From G963667075 sp963667075 (GTDB taxonomy: Bacteria; Pseudomonadota; Alphaproteobacteria; Micavibrionales; Micavibrionaceae): 64,000 nucleotides of DNA. The position numbers and the translations under genes are program-made. The stretch lies in the NCBI GenBank assembly GCA_963667075.1, contig OY762938.1, positions 186,001-250,000 of the forward strand. Direction: 5' to 3'. This document shows, piece after piece, positions 1 to 9,199 of this stretch. Below the pieces are notes generated by a model, which saw only the letters and a list, made by a program, of their open reading frames with translations, had not been told where the DNA came from and did not search any database. The stretch's first letter is position 1; the number at the start of each line of letters is the position of its first letter.

Positions 1-447
1 TTTGCGCAAGGGATGCCCCTCAAAGCCATAATCAGTAAGAATCCGCCGCAAATCAGGATGCCCAGAAAACAGGACACCAAACATATCAAAGACTTCACGT
101 TCATACCAGTTCGCCGAGCCAAATATGCCTGTTACCGTTGGTACAGGCGTTTCCGCATCCGCTGTAATTTTAACCATCACCCGCGCATTCTGACGTGGTG
201 ATAACAAGTGATAGATCACATCGAATCGTTCGTCACGCGCCGGGTAATCCGCCCCGCAAATATCCATGAGCATACGAAACTGGCATTCGTTATTATCCCG
301 CAAAAACAGCAAAACATCTAAAATCTTCTCACGTTTTGCATAAAGGATCAGTTCCCCCTTCATGATCTTATGACCCGATATTGCAGAAGAGAGACTTTCC
401 TCTACATGCTCGGCAAGTTCCAGTAATGATTCTTTGTTAGCGGTCAA
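1..447 (-). CDS. nuoC: NADH-quinone oxidoreductase subunit C (partial, C-terminus outside window)
   Basis: This is the 30-kDa subunit of the peripheral arm of respiratory Complex I, which couples NADH oxidation to quinone reduction and proton pumping. Translating the minus strand gives 149 residues, including the family signature EREVFDMFGV followed by GHPDLRRILTDYGF and GHPLRK at the window edge. I place the start at a TTG (447) because AGGAAG lies 8 bases upstream and no in-frame ATG occurs nearby; the TTG overlaps the end of nuoB by about 10 bases, as expected for translational coupling. The C-terminus, and presumably nuoD onward, lies beyond base 1. Identity is secure; the exact start is less so. 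Confidence 0.93.
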   Translation of the reverse strand, partial: MTANKESLLELAEHVEESLSSAISGHKIMKGELILYAKREKILDVLLFLRDNNECQFRMLMDICGADYPARDERFDVIYHLLSPRQNARVMVKITADAETPVPTVTGIFGSANWYEREVFDMFGVLFSGHPDLRRILTDYGFEGHPLRK

Positions 448-994
448 TGCGGGTATCTTCCTTTTGAATTTTCCTTTGGAGCTGTAAGAGACCATAAATA
501 AGAGCCTCTGCCGATGGTGGGCAGCCGGGCACGTAAATATCCACCGGCACAATACGGTCAACACCGCGCAACACGGAATAGGAATAGTGATAATACCCGC
601 CGCTATTGGCACATGACCCCATAGAGATAACCCATCTTGGTTCAGGCATCTGGTCATAGACCTGCCGCAAGGCCGGTGCCATCTTGTTTGTGACTGTCCC
701 CGCCACAATCATAACATCGGACTGACGCGGGCTGGGCCTTGGGATAATGCCAAAACGATCAAGGTCATACCGGCTCATATAAGCCTGAATCATTTCAATC
801 GCACAACAGGCCAGCCCAAAGGTCATAGGCCACATGGAACCGCCTCTGGCCCAATCAAACAAATCATCCGCTTTGGCCAGAAGAAAAGGCTTGTGCCGCA
901 GATGCTCGTTCACAGCCGCTGACACGATTCCCTTATCCCTGACAGGCGGAAAAGAATAGTTTTGCGAAAGATCTGTTATAATTTTTTTTGTCAT
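437..994 (-). CDS. nuoB: NADH-quinone oxidoreductase subunit B
   Basis: NuoB carries the terminal iron-sulfur cluster N2 that passes electrons to ubiquinone in Complex I. The cluster ligands are visible: the adjacent cysteines in LACCAIEM, the cysteine in GSCANSGG and the one in VPGCPPSAE. I chose the ATG at 994, giving 185 aa, because it overlaps the nuoA stop in an ATGA arrangement; the open frame runs nine codons further upstream inside nuoA, where a start is unlikely. Gene order nuoA-B-C is the usual one, and the length is normal for alphaproteobacterial NuoB. Confidence 0.96.
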   Translation of the reverse strand: MTKKIITDLSQNYSFPPVRDKGIVSAAVNEHLRHKPFLLAKADDLFDWARGGSMWPMTFGLACCAIEMIQAYMSRYDLDRFGIIPRPSPRQSDVMIVAGTVTNKMAPALRQVYDQMPEPRWVISMGSCANSGGYYHYSYSVLRGVDRIVPVDIYVPGCPPSAEALIYGLLQLQRKIQKEDTRIDR

Positions 995-1368
995 TCCCAA
1001 TCCAAAGCTCCCTTTTTCCATTCATAGATAAAGCCCACCACGAGAATGCCAAGAAAAGACAGCATGGAAAGGAATCCAAACAAGCCCGTCTTCCCAAGGG
1101 TAATCGCCCAAGGGAACAAAAAAGCCACTTCAATATCAAATATAATGAACAGAATAGCCACCAGATAAAAACGGATATTAAATCGCTGTCGTGCTTTGGA
1201 AAAGGCAGGAAAACCACATTCATACGCTGTATTTTTTGCCTTGTTTGGCCTGCTTTTCCCGACAAAAAGAGACGAAATAACCATCAAGGCGGACAGCCCC
1301 CCCGCAATCACAAGGAAGAGAAAAATAGACAGATAATTCATAAGAAAGTCTTCAGAAACCATACTCAC
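991..1368 (-). CDS. nuoA: NADH-quinone oxidoreductase subunit A
   Basis: NuoA is a small membrane subunit of Complex I with three transmembrane helices. The conserved loop YECGFPAF is present, with KARQRFNIRFYLVAILFIIFD leading into helix two, a NuoA hallmark. This is the first gene of the nuo operon; the terminator of the preceding gene lies just upstream. The start is ambiguous: the listed GTG (1368), an ATG two codons in (1362) and an ATG ten codons in (1341) are all possible, and none has a strong ribosome binding site. The stop overlaps the nuoB start by ATGA. Confidence 0.94.
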   Translation of the reverse strand: MSMVSEDFLMNYLSIFLFLVIAGGLSALMVISSLFVGKSRPNKAKNTAYECGFPAFSKARQRFNIRFYLVAILFIIFDIEVAFLFPWAITLGKTGLFGFLSMLSFLGILVVGFIYEWKKGALDWE

Positions 1369-1411
1369 ATTCTAGGCAGAGATAGACGCCTTGTCATGCG
1401 AAAAAAGTAAT

Positions 1412-1443
1412 AAAAAAAAGCGGAAGATTTTTCTCCCGCTTTT
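1412..1443 (-). terminator. Intrinsic terminator of the 575-aa gene
   Basis: On the minus strand an 8-bp stem GCGGGAGA/TCTTCCGC with an AAAA loop is followed by eight T residues. It sits just downstream of the stop of the 575-aa gene and upstream of nuoA, so it insulates the nuo operon. Confidence 0.75.
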
Positions 1444-1464
1444 CCAAACGCTATATCCTGAATG

Positions 1465-3192
1465 TTATTGCGGACCGGGCAGACACCGCTTTGGCATAAC
1501 AGACGGCATACCTATGCCTGTGCCACACGCATCAATATCGTCCTTAATATCATCCAAAGCCTGCTCAAGATATCCTCTTGTTTCGTCTCTTTTTTCCTCT
1601 GGCAAAGCATCTGTATGGAAAACATACCAGAATCTATCTCCCATCCTCCTCCTTAACGCGTCAAAGGCTTTATTTTTATCATTGCGTTCAGTGAACAGCG
1701 TAATGTCACCCGTCCCACTCAGCTTCTCAAGATTCTCTGAATAAACAGTATAACAAGTACCGTACGGCACATCTGCAACCTGATTAAAATGGAACGCTGC
1801 TTGTTCAAAGGCCGCGTTTTTAGGGGCATACACTTTCCCCGCACACTCAAACCAATCAGAGGCTAATAGTGAACGTCCGTAATGAGAGGGTCCACAAAGA
1901 GGATCATCTCTCATAAAGCCAATAACCCGCTCCAGTTTTCGATTAATTTCATTATGAAGATCACATGAATTCCAGTATCTCTGCCCAACGATAAAAGGTT
2001 GCTGGTCGTGAGGAATCTTATAGTCTTTTGAGAATTTTATAAATGTTTCATGGGCATTCTCACCTACAGGGAGCACAACCTCTTTCTCATCAACAAAGCC
2101 TGTTTCCCTTACCCAGGCAATATCCTCTGCCACAATATCCTGTCTCGGTGCAGATTGAGCAGCATTGAGAACAGCCGCCGCAATATAAACACCGCCTGGA
2201 CCATAAAAAGCACTTGTCCCTGGAATGTAGCCACAAAAGGATTCTGATGTACTAACCCCCGCGATCTCAGCCCCTGGAAAATCCTCAATATCGCGCTGAC
2301 CGCGTTTGATATCAACATATTTAGCATATTCTTGCTGGCTCATACGGATAACAACAGCATCTTCTCCGTAAGTCTCTCCAAGTTCAACTGTAAGATCGGC
2401 TTCGATGTCGGCTTTGCGCAATCCTTCTTGAATAGAGGCTTTGTACCCGGCCAGCTCACTATTTTTTGAAGCCCTTTTGTTGCCATTTCCGCCGATAACA
2501 AAACGGGCTTCCATAATGTCAGCGTCAGCGCCAGGCAACCAATCATGCTCAAGCCAGTTAAAGGCAAAATGAACAGCATTCAATGTATCTACATCCGGTT
2601 CTGCAGGCTCTTCATATGTTTCTGATGAATGCCTTTTTGTTCTTGAAATATAAGTGCGGCTTTCATGTTCCAGATCCGTCCCGGCCAAATGGCATGGGCC
2701 GCTAAATCCTTTAAAATCTTCGATCCGGCCAATAAGTCTTTGAGCCACAGGCTCTTTTCCTTCCAGAGCTTCACGATGCGCGCAAAAATGCAGAACATCC
2801 CTAAGCCCAATCAAAGTCGGAACCAGTTTATGAGGCCAGTAACTTGAAAAATCACGCCCTACTTCAGCCTCCAGATTTTGTTCAAGGAAATAACCAAACG
2901 CCTCATCCGTCATGTGTTCAATCAGGTTAGGATAACCGTATTCGGACAACCATCTGCGTTCTTCGGAATCAAAATGTCCTGCCATCCCTTCGTCTGTTTT
3001 CTCTCCTGATTCATACCCAAGAACAAAAGAAGAAATATAAGAAATTTCCTCTGCTGAAGGCACTTTTGGGTTAAGCCAGTTATCCGCCAAGGCCGCATGA
3101 GCCTTCCCAATATTTTTACCTTGAATATAACGAGCCACATCGCGCAAAGTCTCCGCGATAACTTTCTGATCTACACCGTTTCTATCTGCCAT
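1465..3192 (-). CDS. Hypothetical protein, 575 aa, no recognised family
   Basis: I do not recognise this protein. It is long, acidic and soluble-looking, with no signal peptide or transmembrane segment. Its centre (about residues 200-300) contains ADADIMEARFVIGGNGNK and TVELGETYGEDAVVIRMS, which resemble alternating strands and helices. Cysteines are scattered (for example HFCAHRE, SGPCHLAG, WNSCDLH, DPLCGPSHY), and the C-terminal region has a Cys/Pro-rich end. The ATG at 3192 has a purine-rich AAGAAAGCGG upstream. The gene stands alone, with its own terminator on one side and tRNA-Asp on the other, so context gives no functional clue. The long uninterrupted frame and the terminator support a real gene. 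Confidence 0.75.
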   Translation of the reverse strand: MADRNGVDQKVIAETLRDVARYIQGKNIGKAHAALADNWLNPKVPSAEEISYISSFVLGYESGEKTDEGMAGHFDSEERRWLSEYGYPNLIEHMTDEAFGYFLEQNLEAEVGRDFSSYWPHKLVPTLIGLRDVLHFCAHREALEGKEPVAQRLIGRIEDFKGFSGPCHLAGTDLEHESRTYISRTKRHSSETYEEPAEPDVDTLNAVHFAFNWLEHDWLPGADADIMEARFVIGGNGNKRASKNSELAGYKASIQEGLRKADIEADLTVELGETYGEDAVVIRMSQQEYAKYVDIKRGQRDIEDFPGAEIAGVSTSESFCGYIPGTSAFYGPGGVYIAAAVLNAAQSAPRQDIVAEDIAWVRETGFVDEKEVVLPVGENAHETFIKFSKDYKIPHDQQPFIVGQRYWNSCDLHNEINRKLERVIGFMRDDPLCGPSHYGRSLLASDWFECAGKVYAPKNAAFEQAAFHFNQVADVPYGTCYTVYSENLEKLSGTGDITLFTERNDKNKAFDALRRRMGDRFWYVFHTDALPEEKRDETRGYLEQALDDIKDDIDACGTGIGMPSVMPKRCLPGPQ

Positions 3193-3349
3193 AATTCCGC
3201 TTTCTTTTGATTCGTTCTATATATCACGGCTGAAACATATATCATATGGAAACATATAGATCAATAATTATGTCAAAATAAAACCCGCAAGAAACAGCGG
3301 GCTTTAAGAACTATCTGCAGGTCTTATCAGATATATTGCCAAAAATAAA

Positions 3350-3426
3350 TGGCGCGAGCGACGGGACTTGAACCCGCGACCTCCGGCGTGACAGGCCGGC
3401 GTTCTGACCAACTGAACTACGCCCGC
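3350..3426 (-). tRNA. tRNA-Asp (GTC)
   Basis: The reverse complement folds into a cloverleaf with acceptor stem GCGGGCG/CGCTCGC, anticodon arm CCGGC-CTGTCAC-GCCGG (anticodon GTC), T-arm GCGGGTTCAAGTCCCGT, discriminator G and an encoded CCA. It lies 124 bases upstream of tRNA-Val when read along the plus strand. Confidence 0.95.
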
Positions 3427-3539
3427 TAAATATCGAGTGCCCGTTTAGATACAAACTATGGCACCCTGTGTCAATCTGTTTATTTCACTTTACTCCATTT
3501 TTTGCAGAATACATTTTCTACACAACACAAAGTAAAGAA

Positions 3540-3615
3540 TGGTGGGCGCTGAGAGGCTCGAACTCCCGACCCCCTCGGTGTAAACGAGGTGCTCTCCCAA
3601 CTGAGCTAAGCGCCC
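3540..3615 (-). tRNA. tRNA-Val (TAC)
   Basis: The reverse complement starts GGGCGCTTAGCTCAGTTGG, has anticodon arm CCTCG-TTTACAC-CGAGG (anticodon TAC), a T-arm with GGTTCGAGCC-type pairing (GGAGTTCGAGCC) and an encoded CCA end. Confidence 0.95.
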
Positions 3616-3686
3616 TTAACCAACAAGGTTGGATGGTTTTAATGTCTTAGAAGAAAAAAATCAACCCCTAAAAACAATAAAACAAT

Positions 3687-3727
3687 AAAAAACGGGAATA
3701 CATTTGGTTATATGCATCCCCGTTTTT
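3687..3727 (-). terminator. Intrinsic terminator after the HU gene
   Basis: Inverted repeat AAAAACGGG ... CCCCGTTTTT spans an AT-rich loop, ending in a T run on the minus strand 18 bases past the HU stop codon. The A and T tracts on either side make it usable in both directions. Confidence 0.7.
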
Positions 3728-3744
3728 GAATAATCTAAAGAAGC

Positions 3745-4020
3745 TTAGTTATTTACAGCTTCCTTCAGCTCTTTGCCAGCTTTGAATTTAGCTTGCTTAG
3801 ACTGTGGAATCTTGATTTCCTCGCCTGTACGTGGATTACGACCTGTCGTAGCCGCACGCGTAGCAACAGACCATGTGCCAAAGCCAACGAGTGACACTTT
3901 GTCATCATTTTGCAATGCAGCAGTAACAGAGTCTATCATAGCTTCAAGCGCTTTTTGCGCATCGGCTTTAGTCATATCAGCTTTGCTTGCAATAGATGCA
4001 ACGAGTTCAGATTTATTCAC
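3745..4020 (-). CDS. hup: DNA-binding protein HU
   Basis: A 91-residue histone-like protein of the HU/IHF family. HU bends and compacts DNA without sequence preference and helps replication and recombination. The protein begins MNKSELV, has the DNA-binding arm signature GFGTWSVATRAATTGRNP and ends KAGKELKEAVNN, matching HU-beta in length. The start is GTG at 4020, supported by AAGGGGG six bases upstream. It lies downstream of lon, as in many proteobacteria. A separate IHF-alpha gene is found at 38.2 kb, so this copy is the HU type. Confidence 0.95.
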   Translation of the reverse strand: MNKSELVASIASKADMTKADAQKALEAMIDSVTAALQNDDKVSLVGFGTWSVATRAATTGRNPRTGEEIKIPQSKQAKFKAGKELKEAVNN

Positions 4021-4199
4021 GGGAACCCCCTTGGTTATAAAAGTTGAGGTAAATTAATAATAAAAACTATAATTCATACCTTTTAACAGAGCTTTTATTT
4101 CTGCTAAAAGCACGGCCTCCCCCGAAGGAAAAAACAGCTAAAACCCAGTCTCTCCTTCAAATGCAGACGATTCCCTTTTAGAACCTTTTTTATAAAGAC

Positions 4200-6605
4200 T
4201 CAATGCCTAATTACGGTTTCTTCCTTATTTTCTGCGGATTCTGGTGATATTTTTTCAATTTTCTTTACAGAATCCAGTAAAATAGGCTCCGGTATCGAAA
4301 TTAAGGCATGCGATAAGACTTCCTCAATTGTAGAAACAGGCACAATTTCGAGTCCCTTTTTTACATTTACCGGTATTTCAGGCAGATCTTTTTCATTCTC
4401 TTTAGGAATCAGCACTTTCGTAATGCCGCCACGAAGGGCTGACAGAAGCTTTTCCTTTAATCCACCAATAGCTGTCACATATCCCCGCAGATTAACTTCG
4501 CCCGTCATTGCGATATCACGGCGAATTTCTATCCCGGTCAAAGCAGACACAATGGCTGTCACCATCGCCGCACCGGCTGACGGACCATCCTTTGGCGTGG
4601 CCCCTTCCGGCACGTGAACGTGAACGCTTTTCGTTTTCAGCTCTTCGTAATCTATACCAAAGGCGGCAGCTCTGGATTTAACCAGCATTTCGGCCACCGT
4701 TATAGATTCCTTCATCACCTCTTTCAAATTCCCTGTTGTCGTAACCTTTCCATCTTTGCCCGGGAAAGTCACTGCCTCAACAGACAAAAGGTCTCCGCCA
4801 AATTCCGTATACGCCAGACCGTTTACAACACCCACACGGTTTTCTTCTTCAATCTCACCATAACGATAACGGGGAACACCGGCAAAACGCTTAAGGCTCT
4901 TAGGCGTAATTGAAACTTTTTTACGCCCTTTCATCAAAATATCCTTGATTGATTTACGGCATAAATTGGCGATCTCTCTCTCAAGATTACGCACACCAGC
5001 TTCACGTGTATAATAGCGGATTAAATTTCTTAATGCCGTATCCGTCAGATTAAATTCTCCACTTTTCAGTCCTGCCGCCTTCATTTGCTTTTTAATCAGA
5101 TGTTCTTTTGCAATCTGAAGCTTTTCTTCCTCGGTATAACCGGAAATTCTGATAATCTCCATCCGGTCCAGCAGCGGTCTTGGCATATTCAAAGAATTGG
5201 CCGTACAAACGAACATCACCTCCGAGAGATCATAATCGAGCTCCATATAATGGTCGTTAAAGGCATTATTCTGCTCCGGATCAAGCACCTCCAAAAGCGC
5301 AGAGCTTGGATCGCCGCGCCAATCTGAGCCGAGTTTATCGACCTCATCCAGCAGGAAAAGCGGGTTAGATGACTTCCCTTTTTTCATACTCTGGATGATT
5401 TTACCCGGCATAGCCCCAATATAGGTTCTCCGGTGCCCGCGAATTTCGCTTTCATCCCGCACACCACCAAGCGACAAACGCACAAAAGTACGATTCGTAG
5501 CCCGGGCGATAGATTGCCCCAAAGATGTCTTACCAACACCAGGCGGTCCAACAAGGCACAGAATCGGTCCTTTAACCTTTTTCGTCCGTTGCTGCACAGC
5601 CAGATATTCAAGAATTCGTTCTTTTACTTTTTCCAGACCGTGATGATCTTTATTCAGAATTTTCTTGGCTGCCTTGATGTCTTTTTTGATCCGCGAACGT
5701 TTTTTCCACGGCAATCCAATGATCCAGTCAAGATAATTACGCACAACCGTAGCCTCCGCAGACATGGGACTCATCTGACGAAGTTTTTTCAGCTCTGTCT
5801 GTGCACGTTCTTTTGCTTCTTTGGACAGATTGGTCTTCTCAATTTTTTGTTCAAGCTCACCAAGCTCATCAAGATCTTCTTTATCGCCGAGTTCTTTTTG
5901 AATGGCTTTCATTTGCTCATTCAGGTAATACTCCCGTTGTGTCTTCTCCATTTGCCTTTTGACACGCGTGCGAATTCTTTTCTCAACCTGAAGAACCCCT
6001 ATTTCCCCTTCCATGAAGGAATAAATTTTCTCCAGCCGTTCGTGTGTTTCCGCAATTTCAAGAAGATTTTGCTTTTCGGCAATTTTCAGCGTCATATGGG
6101 ACGCAATCGTATCCGCCATTTTTGACGGGTCATCAATCTGATTAACAGCGACAATAACCTCGGGCGGAATTTTTTTATTCAGTTTCACATACTGCTCAAA
6201 CTGCGTAATAACAGCACGCGCCAACGCCTCAAGATCTTCGGTCTGTGTCTGTTCATCCTGAATAGCCTCAACGTCAGCTTCTAGAAAAGCATCCGTATCC
6301 TTAAAGCTCTTTACCCTAACCCGCTTAACCCCTTCAACCAGCACTTTGACCGTACCATCAGGCAGTTTCAAAAGCTGCAAAATAGAGCCAATAACGCCCA
6401 CATCATGCAACTCATCCTGTGAAGGATCGTCTTCTGTTGTCGATTTTTGTGTCAAGAGAAGTAGTTGTTTGTTCTCTTTCATCACATGTTCAAGGGCCCG
6501 GACCGATTTTTCACGGCCAACGAAGAGCGGCACAATCATATGTGGAAATACTACAATATCCCTTAAGGGCAAAATTGGATAAGTCTGCGCATCCATGCCA
6601 AGCAT
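4200..6605 (-). CDS. lon: ATP-dependent Lon protease
   Basis: Lon is a cytosolic AAA+ serine protease that degrades misfolded and regulatory proteins. The 801 residues show the N-terminal substrate domain, Walker A GPPGVGKT (about 353-360), Walker B FLLDEVDK and the C-terminal protease domain with the catalytic serine in KDGPSAGAAM (Ser676) and lysine in GGLKEKLL (Lys719). Length is typical. The ATG at 6605 has GAGG eight bases upstream; an ATG three codons later is an alternative. The order tig-clpP-lon-hup is classic except that clpX, usually between clpP and lon, is missing: only about 100 bases separate the two genes. Confidence 0.97.
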   Translation of the reverse strand: MLGMDAQTYPILPLRDIVVFPHMIVPLFVGREKSVRALEHVMKENKQLLLLTQKSTTEDDPSQDELHDVGVIGSILQLLKLPDGTVKVLVEGVKRVRVKSFKDTDAFLEADVEAIQDEQTQTEDLEALARAVITQFEQYVKLNKKIPPEVIVAVNQIDDPSKMADTIASHMTLKIAEKQNLLEIAETHERLEKIYSFMEGEIGVLQVEKRIRTRVKRQMEKTQREYYLNEQMKAIQKELGDKEDLDELGELEQKIEKTNLSKEAKERAQTELKKLRQMSPMSAEATVVRNYLDWIIGLPWKKRSRIKKDIKAAKKILNKDHHGLEKVKERILEYLAVQQRTKKVKGPILCLVGPPGVGKTSLGQSIARATNRTFVRLSLGGVRDESEIRGHRRTYIGAMPGKIIQSMKKGKSSNPLFLLDEVDKLGSDWRGDPSSALLEVLDPEQNNAFNDHYMELDYDLSEVMFVCTANSLNMPRPLLDRMEIIRISGYTEEEKLQIAKEHLIKKQMKAAGLKSGEFNLTDTALRNLIRYYTREAGVRNLEREIANLCRKSIKDILMKGRKKVSITPKSLKRFAGVPRYRYGEIEEENRVGVVNGLAYTEFGGDLLSVEAVTFPGKDGKVTTTGNLKEVMKESITVAEMLVKSRAAAFGIDYEELKTKSVHVHVPEGATPKDGPSAGAAMVTAIVSALTGIEIRRDIAMTGEVNLRGYVTAIGGLKEKLLSALRGGITKVLIPKENEKDLPEIPVNVKKGLEIVPVSTIEEVLSHALISIPEPILLDSVKKIEKISPESAENKEETVIRH

Positions 6606-6705
6606 TAAAAAGCCTCGTATTCTTTTTACATCGTAGGTCTAACACCCATCTTTGCCTAAGATGGTGAATAATAAATACAAATCAAGGTAAAAAACGTAAA
6701 AACGC

Positions 6706-7353
6706 TTATTTTCCTTCTTTGTCTGTTGTTGGAATGTCGGCTCGTGTTTCTACAACATGATCAACAATACCAAATTCTTTCGCCTCTTCCGCGGACATAA
6801 ACTTGTCACGCTCCAGAGCCTCTTCTATCGCTTTGATTTTCTGGCCCGTGTGTTTAACATAAATGTCATTCAAACGCCTGCGAAGAGACAAAATCTCCTG
6901 CGCCTGAATTTCGATATCCGTAGCTTGCCCCTGCGCGCCACCTGATGGCTGATGAACCATCACACGGGAATTAGGCAGAGAATAACGCTTCCCCGCTGTC
7001 CCTGCTGCCAGAAGAAGAGAGCCCATCGAGCAGGCCTGACCGATACAAACCGTCATAACATCGGGCTTGATATATTGCATCGTATCGTACATGGCCAGAC
7101 CAGATGTCACAACACCGCCCGGAGAGTTGATATAAAATGCAATATCTTTGTTCGGATTTTCTGATTCAAGGAAAAAGAGCTGCGCACAAACCAGTGTAGA
7201 GACATTATCGTCCACCTGCCCCGACAAAAATATAATCCGTTCCTTTAAAAGGCGGGAAAAAATATCAAAGGAACGTTCCCCTCTGTTGGTTTGTTCAATC
7301 ACCATAGGGATATAATTGTTCATCTGTGTGTTCATAAAATCTCTGTCAGTCAT
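6706..7353 (-). CDS. clpP: ATP-dependent Clp protease proteolytic subunit ClpP
   Basis: ClpP forms the tetradecameric serine-protease chamber that works with ClpX or ClpA unfoldases. The catalytic triad is visible: Ser109 in GQACSMGS, His134 in VMVHQPSG and Asp183 in ERDKFMS. Length (215 aa) is normal. AAGAGAT precedes the ATG at 7353. It lies between tig and lon; no unfoldase gene is adjacent, so its partner ATPase must be encoded elsewhere in the genome. Confidence 0.97.
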   Translation of the reverse strand: MTDRDFMNTQMNNYIPMVIEQTNRGERSFDIFSRLLKERIIFLSGQVDDNVSTLVCAQLFFLESENPNKDIAFYINSPGGVVTSGLAMYDTMQYIKPDVMTVCIGQACSMGSLLLAAGTAGKRYSLPNSRVMVHQPSGGAQGQATDIEIQAQEILSLRRRLNDIYVKHTGQKIKAIEEALERDKFMSAEEAKEFGIVDHVVETRADIPTTDKEGK

Positions 7354-7385
7354 TATTTATCTCTTGGAAAAAAGTTATTGAATCG

Positions 7386-7421
7386 CAAAACAAACCGTAT
7401 CGCGAAAGACACGGTTTGTTC
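7386..7421 (-). terminator. Terminator-like hairpin between tig and clpP
   Basis: A perfect 10-bp stem, AACAAACCGT paired with ACGGTTTGTT, encloses a 12-base loop and is followed on the minus strand by TTTTG. It suggests that clpP can be transcribed separately from tig. Confidence 0.6.
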
Positions 7422-7463
7422 AAGAGTGAATGTTAGTTTTTAGGCTTTGGCCCAAATTAAAGA

Positions 7464-8954
7464 TTACTTTTTCGCTTTTGCTTTAGGTTTATCGTCTTTT
7501 TCAGCGGCTGTTTTTTTAGCAGGCGCTTTTTTCTTCGCTGGTTTTTTCTCTTCTGCTGCATCATCTTTTTTGGAAGACTCAGCTTTTTTCGCAGAAGTTT
7601 TTTTCGTAGCCTTTTTCTTTTCCTTCTTCGCAGGAATCTCATCCAGATTATCAGCCGTCAGCTCATCCACAGTAACTTTCGTTTCCTTGACGTCTGCCAG
7701 CTCAAGAATGAAATCAATCACCTTATCTTCAAACAACGGCGCACGAAGAGAATCCAGCACTTGCGGGTTCTTTTGGTAATATTCAAAAACCTGTGCTTCC
7801 TGCCCTGGATATTTTTGCGCTTCTCTAATCACGGCTGTTTGAAGTTCCTGATTAGAAATCTGTATCTTGTTCTCAGTCCCTATATCAGACAGGATCAAAC
7901 CGAGACGAACGCGGCGCACCGCAATATCACGAAGCTCTTCCTTGTCCTCATCGGTCAGTGCTTCAGCCCCTTCAGGGTTCATGCTGTTTTCCTGTTCAAC
8001 CTGACGAATAATGCCTTCATGCTCCATGTTCACCATACCTTCAGGCAGGTCGAAATCATGATTTTCATCCAGCACGTCAAGAATAGCTTTTTTAACCCTT
8101 AGGCGGGAAAGCTGTCCGTAATCACGTTCAATGCTCTCCGTAATAGCTTTCTTCAGAGCCTCAAGATCTTCCATTCCGGCTTTTTTAGCCAGCTCATCAT
8201 CAATTTCAGCTTTTTTAGCTTCACGGATTTCATGTATTTTAACAGCAAAAACAGCCTCTTCCCCAGCCAAGTCTTTCATACCGTAATTTTCTGGAAACGT
8301 GACAGCCACATCAACATCATCACCGGCTTTTTTACCGATCAGTTGATCTTCGAAACCTGGAATAAACTGATTACTGCCCAGTTCAAGTTCAAAACCTTCT
8401 GCAGACATGCCAGGATAGCTTGTGCCATCTTTTTTCTTACCGTCAAAATCAATGAATACAAAATCACCTTTTTTGGTAGCTCTCTTGGACTTAATCGCTT
8501 CAGTCACTTTGCTTTGTTCAGCCACTTTCTCCAGTGCTTCATTCACAGCTGTCTCTTCTACATCACAGACAGGCTTTTCAATTTTGACCTTCTTGAGATC
8601 CATGACCTCAAATTCAGGCAACGTTTCTACAGCCATTGAGTAAACAAGATCTTTGCCTTCTTCGAACTCTTTCACTTCGATTTTCGGCTGCATGGCCGGA
8701 CGGATATTACGATCCTTCATCACTTTCGCAGATGTTTCATTAACAACCGTTTCAAGAACCTCACCCAAAATGGATTTGCCAAAACGCTGTTTTAAAAGCT
8801 TCAATGGGACTTTCCCTTTACGAAAGCCCGGCATATTGATCGTTTTCCCAGCTTCCATAAGCTTGTCATCAGTGCGTTTATCAATGTCGCTTGCTGGAAT
8901 CCTGATTTCAAATTCCTGATGCAGACCTTCTGATTTAATATCTTTTACTTCCAT
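7464..8954 (-). CDS. tig: Trigger factor with lysine-rich C-terminal tail
   Basis: Trigger factor is the ribosome-bound chaperone and peptidyl-prolyl isomerase that receives nascent chains. The ribosome-binding signature GFRKGKVP is near residue 45, the FKBP-like PPIase domain (FDGKKKDGTSYPG and following) covers roughly 155-245, and the C-terminal chaperone domain extends to about 440. The protein is 496 aa, longer than the usual 430-450, because the last 50 or so residues are a low-complexity tail of Lys/Ala/Glu (KKTSAKKAES, KKPAKKKAPAKK). Such tails occur in some alphaproteobacterial trigger factors, but this one is long. It heads the tig-clpP-lon group. Confidence 0.95.
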   Translation of the reverse strand: MEVKDIKSEGLHQEFEIRIPASDIDKRTDDKLMEAGKTINMPGFRKGKVPLKLLKQRFGKSILGEVLETVVNETSAKVMKDRNIRPAMQPKIEVKEFEEGKDLVYSMAVETLPEFEVMDLKKVKIEKPVCDVEETAVNEALEKVAEQSKVTEAIKSKRATKKGDFVFIDFDGKKKDGTSYPGMSAEGFELELGSNQFIPGFEDQLIGKKAGDDVDVAVTFPENYGMKDLAGEEAVFAVKIHEIREAKKAEIDDELAKKAGMEDLEALKKAITESIERDYGQLSRLRVKKAILDVLDENHDFDLPEGMVNMEHEGIIRQVEQENSMNPEGAEALTDEDKEELRDIAVRRVRLGLILSDIGTENKIQISNQELQTAVIREAQKYPGQEAQVFEYYQKNPQVLDSLRAPLFEDKVIDFILELADVKETKVTVDELTADNLDEIPAKKEKKKATKKTSAKKAESSKKDDAAEEKKPAKKKAPAKKTAAEKDDKPKAKAKK

Positions 8955-9069
8955 GTCTTTCGTTCTTTTATTATGTCCAAAATGTTTAAAACGTACCCTT
9001 TAAATTAACATCTTCTGCTCGCTCTTGGTAAATACAAAGCCACATTCATCTAAATATCTTAGAGAAGAA

Positions 9070-9155
<86 letters not shown>

Positions 9156-9199
9156 GTAACAGAAAACAGACCACCAGAAACCAGAAAATGAAACGGATT

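Noticed and set aside
933..1265. 110-codon minus-strand frame over nuoA/nuoB
   Set aside because: A shadow of nuoA and nuoB in another frame; the nuo frames carry clear family motifs.
5433..6125. 230-codon plus-strand frame opposite lon
   Set aside because: Antisense to conserved Lon coding sequence; Phe/Leu-rich translation without any start signal.
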